Source: Acholoe squamosa
Lineage: Eukaryota > Annelida > Polychaeta > Phyllodocida > Polynoidae
Direction: 5' to 3'
Assembly: GCA_949317995.1 (NCBI GenBank)
Contig: OX439043.1
Location: forward strand, 59,227,339-59,291,338
Length of the DNA: 64,000 bases
In this document: positions 34,481 to 45,288 of the stretch, piece after piece
Layout of the letters: each line of letters starts with the position of its first letter
Numbering within the stretch: the first letter of the stretch is position 1
Made by a program: the position numbers and the translations under genes
Notes under the pieces: model-generated
Told to the model about the DNA's origin: nothing
What the model saw: the letters and a program-made list of their open reading frames with translations, nothing else
Database searches by the model: none

Positions 34481-36094
34481 TATTAATAAGTTTTTCAGTT
34501 TTTGTGAAATTCCATCCAGTTCAGACGTCACTTTAGCAAGGGAAAGGTAGACATATATGAAAATTAAGATACCAGGATACATTGTACTTGTACTATAAGA
34601 TCCTGTCTTTCCTTCTGCAATTTCTGACTATTATCATCTGTCAGTTGTCAGGCAGCACTCCCTGGGCCCTTGAACATTGCCAGGGTATAACATAAACGAG
34701 GGTTTAGATCGTAGTGCAATCTTCAGATTAACCTTCTCACTTGTATACAGTCATGTAAGCCTTATAAATGAAAAAAAAATTCTATCAACCATATTGCTTA
34801 GATATACCGTCTGAAAGATATTACTTTTTTTTCTTTTGGTGTTTTGTTTTCAATCCACAAACTTTACATACAGGTGCATGTAGACCTATGCCATACACAG
34901 GGTCCCAATGATTGCAATCGAGGCATGTCCGCATCCACAGTGCACCTTGCTAAACAGTATGTGTACCCCGCTGTATAAACAATTGGGGAAATGGAAAACC
35001 TAATGCAGTCGATTGATATCCTGCTTTTAAAGAAAGAAAATCAAAGTATGACGGGGAAGAGTGTAAGAAACTGAAAGGCTGGTTTATTCCACACCCTTAC
35101 AATACACAGAATTATAGACCCTCGGGTTCCATGATTTTCCGGTTCCTTTTCCCAATCAAGGATGTCTATTATAAAGTGGTAATCAAATCCGATACATGTA
35201 TGAGGAAAGTAAAACAAGACACAGTGATAAACTATGATATCCTCCTATGAACAGTGTTCATAGGGTAGAGGCACCCACTTCGGACGCTCCTGGCCACACA
35301 AGAGGTGACCATATTTGATGCTCTAATCCTATGACTTCAAATGTGATGAATTCCACTTTCCATTGCCCCAGTTGATGCATGATACTTAGCCATCTATATC
35401 CATGAAGAGGTTCTGATATAACTTTCCAATACATATAAATGAATGAGCTGTACATATTTTGTCTTCATAACATCCAATTGCACCCACAGCCACACAGCCC
35501 ATGCCAGAGGTGACCCTAGAGTCAGACACTATGTTATCTACATGATACAGACACAATGGGTTGCTATATGTGAGGAGTTCTATGAAGGCATGTAGCATGT
35601 AACACTAATGAATCTAATACAATACTTCTCTCTGGGATATTCTCAGATATTTAATTTTGCATACCTGTAACAGGTCAGTCAATGGGTCCAGATGAGCGAG
35701 CCTTCTATGGGCAAATGGAGAATTAATCATATTTAGGTGTTAGAAGGGTTGGTTAACCAAACACAGATTCAATATTCCTATCTGGGAGTACAGGTATATT
35801 ATCAAGGATTCTGTTTGTGATGAAATATTCATTCTAGAAATATTTAGATTATGATATAATTGTGTCCAAGGTGGGGTGTAATTGGTGTCTGACCGTAGGT
35901 ATAATATGGAGGTTCTATAAAGATATTGTTGTTGTTGGAAATATTCATTCGCTTCATTTGTCATTCACAAATGATCTCCTCCAATGGGAGCCATTGACAT
36001 ATAACAATGACCAAACATGTAGTCATATCACATACAGGACAAACATAGAGACATTATCACAAGTGTTGGTTGGTCGGGTATTAATGCTAAGCGC
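34481..36094. other. FUOM: Intronic; may include LINE 3' sequence
   Basis: Directly past the LINE coding end (toward lower coordinates) there may be some LINE 3' untranslated sequence, but no poly(A) or terminal repeat marks its end. Minus-strand open frames at 35258-35964 have no recognisable product. Confidence 0.35.
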
Positions 36095-38312
36095 TCAATT
36101 CTCTTTAGAGCACTTGTTCCAGAGGTGGTTGCCCCTGTATAGCGGGCTACGCCGATAAATGTCTCGGATTACCCTACTGATCTTGAGTCGTATTTTGTCA
36201 TTGCTGCGCAAGAGTCTCGTTGGTTGTACAATCTTATCCAAATTCCTTGACTGCTGGTAGATCCATGACAGCATTTGTCTGCTTCTTCTTGTTTCAAGCT
36301 TCTCCACCTCATATTCGACATGGAGGTCTATCACTCGTCCATCCCTACAGTCCCATATCTTGGAACAAACTCTCAAAGCGTCATTTTGCACCGTTTGCAG
36401 TCGATCATTTACCCATGCTGGTCCTCCATCCATTACCATTAGACAGTATTCCAATATCGGCCTGATCAATACTTGGTACACCTGGTATGTTTTTTTGGCA
36501 TCTGTATGGGCTCTCACATTTTTCAGCTGACTCACTCTAAGTCTTGCTAGGTTCAGCACTTTCTTGCATTGGGATTTGAAGCTAAGCATACTATCTATCA
36601 ACACTCCTAGGTTGTTGAATACTTCCACTGCCTCCAATTTGCTGCCTTTCAGATACATAAGCAAATATCCCATGCAAGTGGACATTTGCATTTATGTTAT
36701 GGCTACACTGGTTTGAAAGCTTTTAAGTAGAGAAATTCAACAAAATTTAGCTCTGTTTATTGCAGCAGGTCACATGATCATCAGCCATTGAATATGGCCA
36801 CATATTGTATTCCATCCCCCCATTGAATACGACATGTCCAGTACTGTTCTATAGTAACGATCATATCTGCCATGACATAAAAGTATTTATCAGTCAAGTC
36901 AGGTTTTGCGTTATTCCCATGACACCATAGTACCTTTGTTTTTTCTGTGTTGATCATCAGCCTGTTCAAGGTACACCATTCATCAAGATCGTTAAGGGCT
37001 GACTGCATGAGTAGAATATTTCTGTCAATGTCGGTGGAGTTAGCAACCAGTGCTAAGTCATCGGCGTACATGTAGTGTGACACATTATCTAGGACATTTT
37101 TTACATCATCGATATAGCACAAGAACAGCAGAGCCCCCAATACGGAGCCTTGGGGGACTCAGCATGGGACCTCCCTCTTCAGTGATTTCATTCCATTTGC
37201 CTGTGTAACTTGTTGTCTTAACTGTAGGTAGCTGCTGATCCAGCCAACTGTGCTATTATCACAACCTAGTTTTCTCATTTTTGCTACCAGCCTTAGGTGG
37301 TTTACACAGTCAAATGCTTTTCGTAGGTCCACAAATACCACTAGTCTGAGTTCCTCTTTATTTTGTGCTTCATAAAGCTCTGTGGTAAGTCCCAACACTG
37401 CATCTCCGGTGCATCGTCCAGGGATGAATCTATACTGCCTGTCAGAATACAGCCCATTGTTTAGCAAGTGTGTCATAACTTGCCCATGCACTCCCTTTTC
37501 AAGCACTTTGGAGCAGGCATTCAGCAGCGTGAATGGTCTCCAGTTCCCGACTACAGACAGATTCCCACTTTTGGGGAGTGGTACTATCAACCCAGTCTTC
37601 CATTCTTTTGGGAACGTTCATGATGCTATGCTACTATGTGCTCCACCCCTGATGACTTTGTACCATCAAGCTCACGTGCTATTTTGTTAAAAATAATTTT
37701 TTATGTAGTTTGCCGTGTCCTTTTGCTCTACATACTGGCCATTTTTATCCATTAAGCTCAGTTTAACTTCAGGCTCCACTCCCTTCCACACGAAGTTTAG
37801 CTCCTTCCAGAATCTCTTTGGATCATTACGGTATCTTTCAAGTAGGCCTAAGACATTATTTCGCACATTCTCATTCATTCTGACTCTGATGACTTTGTTC
37901 AGTCTATTGACTTCCCTCTTGTGTACTGCTCTTAAAGCTGCATTTGCCTTACGTGCCTTGCGAAAGTGTTTCTTTTTCCTCCGGGTGATTGTTTTCACAT
38001 TGTCTGGCAGCCCCTTCCGGCAATTGGCAGGTACCTTAAAAGTCCTAATAGGGTGGTGTACATCCAGATAAGCCTTGATGTGGTCAATGCCCGCATTATA
38101 GAGGATGTTGGGATCAGTGCCAGGTGGATGAGCACCTGGGTCCCAATCCCCCATTTGAGCTTGTAACTCTTCAGAATCGTAGTTTTTATACGATCTGCCT
38201 GTGATTTCTTTCTTAGTGTGTCTGAGCCTGGCCTGTTTTTTGTTTTTTTTACCACAAACAGAGGCATGTGGTCATTTTGTAAGTCATTAGCTAGTCCAAC
38301 CAGGAGCTTCAT
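36095..38312 (-). pseudogene. CR1/L2-like LINE, 5'-truncated and broken
   Basis: Minus-strand non-LTR retrotransposon. From the 5' side: a linker before the RT (38154-37687, with KRFWKELNFVWKG); then RT palm pieces (37590-37159: VPLPKSGN, NWRPFTLLNACSKVLEK, VFVDLRKAFDCVNH); then VPQGSVLGALLF and the catalytic MYADDLALVA (37140-36781); then the thumb and C-terminal region (36691-36095: LGVLIDSMLSFK, YQVLIRPILEYC). The endonuclease is absent. The RT finger region appears deleted: only about 25 codons lie between the linker and FPKEWKTGLIVPLPK, with stops. An in-frame TGA stands just before VPQGS. The C-terminal part is in another frame, with about 180 bp of unrelated sequence around 36720-36890. 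The 5' piece (38312-38150) is in a third frame. The clade is judged from motif style only. Confidence 0.88.
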
Positions 38313-38349
38313 TCACTCAACATTCCTCATCCTCAAAATATAACAAAAG

Positions 38350-39431
38350 CCAGGGCTGGGCATATCTGAAAATCTTGGAGCCAATGCTCAAGGGGCTGTA
38401 TCCGTGGATTGGGTGAATCCAAATTTTTCAGAAAAACTGACAGGACCCCCCCTTCCCCAAAAGTTGTCCATTTTAGAGGCCATTTGGTGCATTCTGATGC
38501 ATTTCTTGAACCCAATATAGAGGTTACCCTACAAATTTCTCTGGCATTGAGCAATTGCAGGATACACATTTGGGCAATGGGGTCTAGGCCTATCTCAGTG
38601 CTTTGATAGGATGGTCAAGCAAGGAGAAGTGAATTTTCAAGGCCGACAAAGGAACTTGAGGGTCTAAAGGCATGGCCACCAGGAAAGTTTTTGGATTTTG
38701 AAGGGAATTTGGTGCATTCTGGAGCATCTTGAGAACTATACTGACATTTACTTTTCTAGGCCAGACCCATCAGCCTTCTTCCTGCTGTCTGATATGTCAA
38801 AGCTACTATTATAGGCAGGCAGTTCAGACGGCCTAATACATGTACTTTTCCAGCCACACCTTAGCCTTAGGGGTTGGTTTTATCTATTTGAGAAGGACAA
38901 GACATTTCTTTCCTGACACCCCATCTCTCTTGCCAAGTCAACAATGGACCTTTGAAATCTTGTTTTCAGGATTCAAATTTGCCACTCGGATAGTGAAATA
39001 TCCACTTCTTGCAAACTACATTGTTACATGGCTAAGAACTGCCTTCCACCAGAAGATACATTGGTCCAAAAAGAAATCCACTACTTGTCAATGGGTACAT
39101 TATCAAAAATGTTATGTTGGAGCCCCATCCCCCGACCCTATCAATGGTCAAAAATTATTGCCAGAGAATTTACACAGACCTCAGGAACTGTCTTTCTGTT
39201 ATCAATAATTTCGGATTTTTCCAGATTTCTCAGAGATTTCAGACCCTTGTTAATGGTGGAATTGAGAAGGATGTGCGGTAGGGGCCATTTTCCTGAGAAA
39301 ATTTTGAAAAAAAGAATGTCAAAACATGCATTTGGGAATCAATTCATAACTTTGGTTCTAGTAGGAATATTTGAAAAATTCTTTCCCTGTTAGAAAGCCC
39401 TCAATCTGGCAATAATTCTGCCCAGCCCTGG
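38350..39431. mobile_element. Inverted-repeat element with CCAGGGCTGGGCA ends
   Basis: CCAGGGCTGGGCA at 38350-38362 and its exact complement TGCCCAGCCCTGG at the right end. The ends start CAGGG when trimmed by one base, which fits hAT-like elements, but no 8-bp target duplication is visible. Inside are repeats of the GGTGCATTCTG kind (38485, 38710). About 1.08 kb, non-coding. It abuts the 5' end of the LINE. Confidence 0.65.
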
Positions 39432-40254
39432 AAAAAACACCCTGGGTTTGCACAGCTGTAAAACCATGTAAGATTTGAGTTATATATCTCATTCCTCACT
39501 TGTTAGACATTATGATAGCTTGGTTTTCATGTCTAGTTCAAATGATAGCCAAAATCCTCATATTGATTATGTAATTTAATCCAAAAAGTGTCCGACTTTG
39601 GGTGTCTGTCCGACTCAGGGTGCCTCAACCCTATACCACTACCATTGAATGGTTTTCTTTAATCAGCCGATATTATAGGAAAAGAACATTCATAGAAAAA
39701 ACTGGGTGCACAGCTCAATGGATCGACCTATTCCTCACAAAGTGTTTGGTATCTTGTCTTGTTGAACAGTGTTGTTGTTGCGAAATTTTTATTGGATCTC
39801 TTCCAACAGAGACAATTTACAAATAGGACACAATGTGAGGCAAGTCGCCATGGACATTCTCAAACACAGGTCATTGACATCACAAACATGTATATAGACT
39901 CATAGACATTACAGAATACTGATCAAGTAAGGTGGATTTCATAGCCAGACGGGGTGAGTGATGGCAATATTACACTAGTTGCTCATCGTTAGTGAGACTT
40001 CCTAGAGTAGGCTGTGGTTGCTGTGCTGCAGTGCAACGGTCTCAGGGGTATATGCCTCGACACAAGGGGCCCTTTCTGTAGATCTTCATTTTGTTCCATG
40101 CATCACATTTATTATTTTATTCCTAAATAGACATGTAGAAAAAGAAAATAAATTATGCAGTTAATGCTCGGGACAGCGCATCAAAACAATGGCAAAGAGC
40201 CAAGATATATGTAGCCTAGATCTATATGAAGCGCGGCATTCCAGTATAATCATA
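39432..40254. other. FUOM: Intronic, nothing recognised
   Basis: No repeat ends or exon seen. Confidence 0.4.
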
Positions 40255-40386
40255 AGGCCTAAAAAAAGGTTTGTTTCCAGTTACCCAACGACCGTAGCAA
40301 AACAGGGCCGACCCTAGAAATTCTTTTTTATTTTGGGAATTTTTGACATTTTTGTGGAATTTTTAGGGGTTTTTTTCGGGGAGCTC

Positions 40387-40448
<62 letters not shown>

Positions 40449-40671
40449 CTCATCTATTAGTATACTGGTCATAAGTCATTCATATCTTTTACATATGTTT
40501 CACATTTCTTATGTTTTTAATATTTCCACTGTAAAATCATAGTATCCAACATGTCTGCCCATATATTTCTATAAAAAGAAATACATAAATAAAAAATAAA
40601 AAAAAAACGACCTACCGACCCTACACTGTTTAGCCATGTAACTGGAAACACACATTTCTCTTTTTGGCCTA
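40255..40671. mobile_element. GGCC-ended MITE, copy 2
   Basis: AGGCCTAAAAAAAGGTTTGT, then TTCCAGTTACCCAACGACC on the left; CGACCTACCGACCC, then ATGTAACTGGAAAC and TTTTTGGCCT on the right. It matches the copy at 10981-11325 and holds a (TA)n at 40388-40445 that the other lacks. Confidence 0.75.
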
Positions 40672-41643
40672 ATGTAGCGACCGTAGTAATGTAGCTACTA
40701 CATTTCACAGTTATCAAATAATTCGCTCAACCAGATTTACCATGTATTGGTAAATTCACCCTTTGAAAATATCAGAAGAGGGGAAAAAAGGGCCACTTGT
40801 TGCTCATGACACAGATATTGACCTCCGGGGCTATTTATTGATAGGATCTCACATACGCCTCGTTACATAGTTTGCCTCCCTCAAGCTTTAGATAAATTGT
40901 GCCGTATCCATCTCTAGTTTCTTTTTCGATGAACACGCCCATCAACATTACTTATATTCGTTGCTATCAGCCAGGGCGCGGCCGTCTTCCCGCCAAATGT
41001 CCAGTCAGGAAGTCGTCTGCGTCTCCCACAGACGCTGGCACCCACTCCGCATGTCCAGGGACATGTTCTATAAAAAGGTGTCAAAAAGCATTCAATGCAG
41101 ACAACGCGGATGAGCAACATAAATCAGTTCATTCCTGCTAAATTTCACCCTGGCATTTCACAGTTAAGCTCATCGATAACAGTTGGTTTAATGTACATGT
41201 ATTGTATGGAATTCACATTTCAACTTAAGTGACCAAGCACTCTTTTCACCAGGAGGTTCTTCCACGGATCCTAACGTTCACATGTTTTTATCATTTTCTT
41301 ATTTCAATGAAATCTTGTGCTTTAGACCTATGTTTTACGTTGAATAAATAGCATGATAACCACCACCATTACAATGGGGTATATTGAGCTTAATCTACTG
41401 GGCATTGTAAGTAGGCCTACCTCCTGTAAATCACCTTGTAAAACATAGGTTTCCATGCTTAGGTAAACATGTAGCTATTTGCATTTTTCAGCTCTAAAAT
41501 GTCATTTGTATTTGATTTATTGATTTGACGGAAATTTCCGCTTAGTGCCTCTGCCCCAATGGCGATCTTCCAGTGCAAATGAGGGAATGATTTTGGTGTT
41601 TATACTCAGAATCATTAAATCATTGTGCACGTGTGACACTTAA
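40672..41643. other. FUOM: Intronic, nothing recognised
   Basis: A short GC-rich patch at about 40975-41050 includes CTTCCCGCCAAATG. No exon recognised. Confidence 0.4.
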
Positions 41644-42138
41644 GGTCAAATCCCACAACGCGAAAAAAATGGGCCTAGTATCCTTGTGATTTAAAGTATC
41701 TACAGGCCTGAACTCTTACTGTTATTGTATATCACAATGGTTGGTCATGCAGCTCCTCCTCATCCAAATCCATCTGCCAGCCTATGTTGGGCAGTACATC
41801 TCTGTGATTTTGATTCTATTGCTGCTTTTGACCGCTGGATATCTGTGATTTTGATTCAATCGCTGTTATTGGGCAGTAAATCATTGTGAGCTACATCTTT
41901 TAGCTGGGAAATCATGACCTCAGACAAATTCACAGTGATTTCTGCCCATTTCTAAAGAAAATATAAAAAAATGTTTGATGTGTTGCACTCCATAAAAATC
42001 AAGACTTTGGCAAGGCTTGTTATCTGTTATAGGTCCTCCTTAGACGATAGTACATGTACCCTCCAATATCGGCTAAGGAACAGTGCATGCCTAAATCACA
42101 AGGATTTTATGGTAATTTTCGCATTGTGGGATTTAGCC
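41644..42138. mobile_element. Kolobok-like MITE, copy 3
   Basis: Begins GGTCAAATCCCACAACGCG after TTAA (41640-41643) and ends CGCATTGTGGGATTTAGCC before TTAA (42139-42142): a perfect TTAA duplication. It retains CAATATCGGCTAAGGAAC near the right end. It is the copy that best shows the target choice. Confidence 0.85.
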
Positions 42139-42892
42139 TTAAGGAAGATCAGATACATTTTGCGTTTGGGGAACACCCTTACCGTGGTCGTTATTGGACC
42201 TTTTTCAGTGCTACCCAATAATAAAACACCACCCAGAGCCTCAGGGTTTGGCAGACGCAGCAAACGCCTACCATTAGCGAGAGGAGGTTGATCAGCGCTG
42301 TAACGTGCCGTTTGTTTGGTCGGTCTAGCCGCTAAGGTGTGTAGGCCAGGTCACAGGGTCAAAAAAAAAACTGGAAGGGATGAGGGAAGTGGAGAGATAA
42401 AAAAAGATTAGTGATGTGTCTGTTTCCATGGGCGGTGGCATCTCAATGTAACCGTTATACCGGTTACTGTATATAGCTAACCTATATACGGATTCTGTGT
42501 ACGTGCCAAAAAGGCATCTCAGTTCATAGAATTTGGGGAAAAGTGCCAATGATTAATCAGTGTCTGTTTATTTTTCTCTATTTACAACGTGGGAAATGAA
42601 GACAATGTGATGTGTGATGTCCTGATTAAAATTGGCAGTATACAGGGCCCAAGTTTCCATGCACTGTGACCATGGTCAAAAACGGCGTAAAAGTACAGAT
42701 ACAGCATAGAAATAATACATGTATGATGATATTAAACCGCACTCGCTATAGTCCCGCTTTATATCAGCAGGGTTAATTGACAGCGGAAGGGAACGGCAAT
42801 AATTTAGCAATATAGAATACATGCCCAAAAAAGTGTACATATGACCAAGACATAAGGGTATCAGTGACCCCAAAACTTGGGAATATTATATA

Positions 42893-42981
<89 letters not shown>

Positions 42982-43276
42982 CTATGCATTTCTAAAATTA
43001 TTTCATTTTTTGAGGCGTTAGAAGCAAGATCTGTTCGCCTTGTAGAGACATCTATTTCCATATACTACTTCCAACAAATTGATTGGAAGTGGGAGACATG
43101 TTATTAAGGGTGGATCGGCCAATTTGGGACATGGGCCACGTTGGAAGCATTTTAGGGATGTGTAACTGACAATTCTAGTAGACAAATATTCCTTCTTTTC
43201 CACGATAAAAGAATGTTAAGTTTTGACATAGACAACCTAACATACCAGGTAATCATACCATCTTACTGTTTTTCAG
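42139..43276. repeat. FUOM: Intronic; (TA)n at 42900-42979
   Basis: About 80 bp of TA repeat, then ordinary intron up to the branch and acceptor region of the exon at 43277. Confidence 0.7.
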
Positions 43277-43347
43277 GCCATGCTATTCCTCAGCTCTTGG
43301 AGGCCGTCCTGAAACTATTTCCTCTTGATCCATATGTGGACAGTCCG
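43277..43347 (+). CDS. FUOM: FUOM (fucose mutarotase), next coding exon
   Basis: 71-nt exon between CTGTTTTTCAG and GTAAGT. With the G carried from the exon at 27337 its first codon is GGC, and it then reads HAIPQLLEAVLKLFP and LDPYVDSP. Human FUOM, from memory, has GIPQLLEAVLKLLP and LDTYVESP at the same place, directly after EIRADG, so order, phase and sequence all agree. In the family this is the helix after the fucose-binding loop. It ends on a codon boundary, so the next exon should start in phase 0 with a VMELVPSD-like sequence. I searched by eye to the end of the window and did not find it. The YR retrotransposon starts about 600 bp downstream in the next intron, same strand. Confidence 0.92.
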
Positions 43348-43551
43348 GTAAGTCTTTAGTCTACTTCTTAGTAGTGTGTTTCTGTATAAGCATAAAACAT
43401 CATTTAGATCACGACACGTTACATAAGTCATTTACTGATGTAAAATGACTTACAATACTAGTGAAATACCAGTGAAATCAGACTTGTGGAAATATTTTAG
43501 GCATGTTATTCTAATGGAAGACACTCCTCTAGAAACCTACTTCTGTCCATT

Positions 43552-43554
<3 letters not shown>

Positions 43555-43594
<40 letters not shown>
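43555..43594. repeat. (CT)n microsatellite
   Basis: About 40 bp of CT, followed by a C/T-rich tract with CTGCCTGC units to about 43750. Confidence 0.9.
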
Positions 43595-43597
<3 letters not shown>

Positions 43598-43896
43598 AGC
43601 ATGTTCCCCTGCATGCCTGTCTCCCTCTTTCTTTTTTTCCATCACCCTGCCTTGCAACTCAGTGACTGCCAGTATCCCTTCCTTCCTCCACTGTGACAAG
43701 CCTCTGTCTACCTGCCTGCCTGCCTGTCTGTATCCCTGCCTCTCCGTTGTCTGCCTGCCTCCCGCCCCCTCTCCCCATCATCCGGTCTTCTGATTGTTTT
43801 GTATATAGAAAAATATGAGCATAGGCCAGATTGCTTGTCTGGCGACCAAGGCCATATACATGTACATAGGAGATCCCCCAAAAGAAATTCATAGTA

Positions 43897-43897
<1 letters not shown>

Positions 43898-43945
<48 letters not shown>
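43898..43945. repeat. (TA)n at the left edge of the YR retrotransposon
   Basis: TA array that ends where the element's A1 repeat starts. TA units also follow the right end (48851-48864), so the element inserted within a TA microsatellite. Confidence 0.85.
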
Positions 43946-43948
<3 letters not shown>

Positions 43949-44151
43949 AACTATATACACCCGTGTATATTTATATAATTAGCCGCGGACGGTTAGGGAC
44001 TACTTGCAGCGCGGAGTGGTATCTATGAGGTCATCGATGACGTCATGGTAAATATTCCTCCAGTATATAAGGGGGAGTTTTCATGTAACGGTCAATTGGC
44101 TCGATTCACCTGGACAGGTAACACCACGCTGGGTGTTTCCTTGATTTTTAA
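43946..44151 (+). repeat. Split direct repeat A1, with promoter motifs
   Basis: Contains near its tip an 8-bp inverted pair ATATACAC/GTGTATAT, a consensus CRE (TGACGTCA, 44038-44045) and a TATA box (TATATAA, 44064-44070). By position these would drive the element's transcript. Identical by eye to A2. Confidence 0.85.
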
Positions 44152-44190
44152 CGGTTTTTTCCGTTTTATTGCTTGAATATCGGCTCAAGC

Positions 44191-45246
44191 ATGGGGAGAA
44201 AGACTGCTGCAGGTGCTAAGAAGAAAGGTTCGTCAAAAAAATCGGCTAAATCGGCTAAAACGAACCAAGAATCGGCCAATTTGGGATCTTCGAGCAGCTT
44301 AAACTCTCTATGTGGGGGTCTGGAGCCCTTACAGCCTATTATGCCACAGGCTAAAGAGAGTGAGACTGCTGACCAGACGAGGCTAGACTTGATGGAAGAA
44401 GACCTTGTGGATATAAAGAATATGCTGCGAGACGTTATTGCCAGCCAAGGGGCCCGTAAAGACGAGATGAATCCATTGAGCGGACCGGACAGCGGGTCGG
44501 CGGGAGCACGTGCATCTGTATACAAACAAGATTCGAGAGACGCGAATCCAAGGCGACGGGGGCGTGGTCTACAGCGGGACGTTGACAACGATAGCGTCCA
44601 TAGCAACCAAGATGGCGGCGAGTGGACCAGAGCGGGACGTAGAGGTCGTCGGACGAGATCAAAATCATCGTATACTGCTCGTCATAGGAGTCCCAGCTCG
44701 TCAAGAGGGTCGTCAATGGACTCGTCAATTCATCGCCATCACGCCAAGCAAAAAATTGGTGAGTTTGACCACGAACAATTCATTAAAAAACGTGAAAAGG
44801 TCAACAGCATTGAGAAACTTGTATTGGTCAATATCAAATTCATTATAGATTATTACAAGGATGGGGACAATGTGGAGGGCATGCTCAGGCACCTCCAAAT
44901 GTTGGTTGAGAAGTCGGATACGAAGATTTTCACTGTAAAAGCCTTAGTAGCATATGACAAGTCCGTTAGGGACAGGGCCAATACTGATGGTTTAGATGCC
45001 TTTGCCATGATTGAAAATTCGGATATTCTCCGTCACTTGTCCTATGATGGGACAGTACAGGCCCAGAAGGCTTATTCAACTAAGTCAAAAAATCCTGGAA
45101 AATTTAAGGTATCTACAAACTCATGTTATGCCTTTAACAGGGCTGAGGGATGTACTAGGGATCCCTGCAAGTATAGACATGTATGTAGTTCATGTACCAA
45201 ATCAGGCCACAGTAGAGTGGATTGTCAAGTTAATAAGTCTGAATAG
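44191..45246 (+). CDS. Gag-like protein of the YR retrotransposon
   Basis: About 351 residues from the ATG after the A1 leader. The N-terminal half is basic and low in complexity (KK, SS and RR clusters), the middle is helical, and the C-terminus carries two metal-binding motifs: a CCCH type starting at Cys312 (C-x8-C-x5-C-x3-H), directly followed by a CCHC knuckle (CSSCTKSGHSRVDC). Nucleic-acid binding in a particle-like complex is the expected role in this order. It was matched by position and zinc motifs, not by overall similarity. Confidence 0.8.
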   Translation: MGRKTAAGAKKKGSSKKSAKSAKTNQESANLGSSSSLNSLCGGLEPLQPIMPQAKESETADQTRLDLMEEDLVDIKNMLRDVIASQGARKDEMNPLSGPDSGSAGARASVYKQDSRDANPRRRGRGLQRDVDNDSVHSNQDGGEWTRAGRRGRRTRSKSSYTARHRSPSSSRGSSMDSSIHRHHAKQKIGEFDHEQFIKKREKVNSIEKLVLVNIKFIIDYYKDGDNVEGMLRHLQMLVEKSDTKIFTVKALVAYDKSVRDRANTDGLDAFAMIENSDILRHLSYDGTVQAQKAYSTKSKNPGKFKVSTNSCYAFNRAEGCTRDPCKYRHVCSSCTKSGHSRVDCQVNKSE

Positions 45247-45288
45247 GATTTTACAGGTGGCCAGGTTCCTATATGTGATAGTGTGTCG

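Larger units (their letters stand above)
27338..43276 (+). other. FUOM: FUOM intron of 15.9 kb (phase 1)
   Basis: Bounded by GTAAGT at 27338 and TTTTTCAG at 43269-43276. It holds the LINE at 36095-38312, several MITEs and four (TA)n arrays, and no other exon I can recognise. The great length is explained at least partly by the inserted repeats. Confidence 0.8.
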
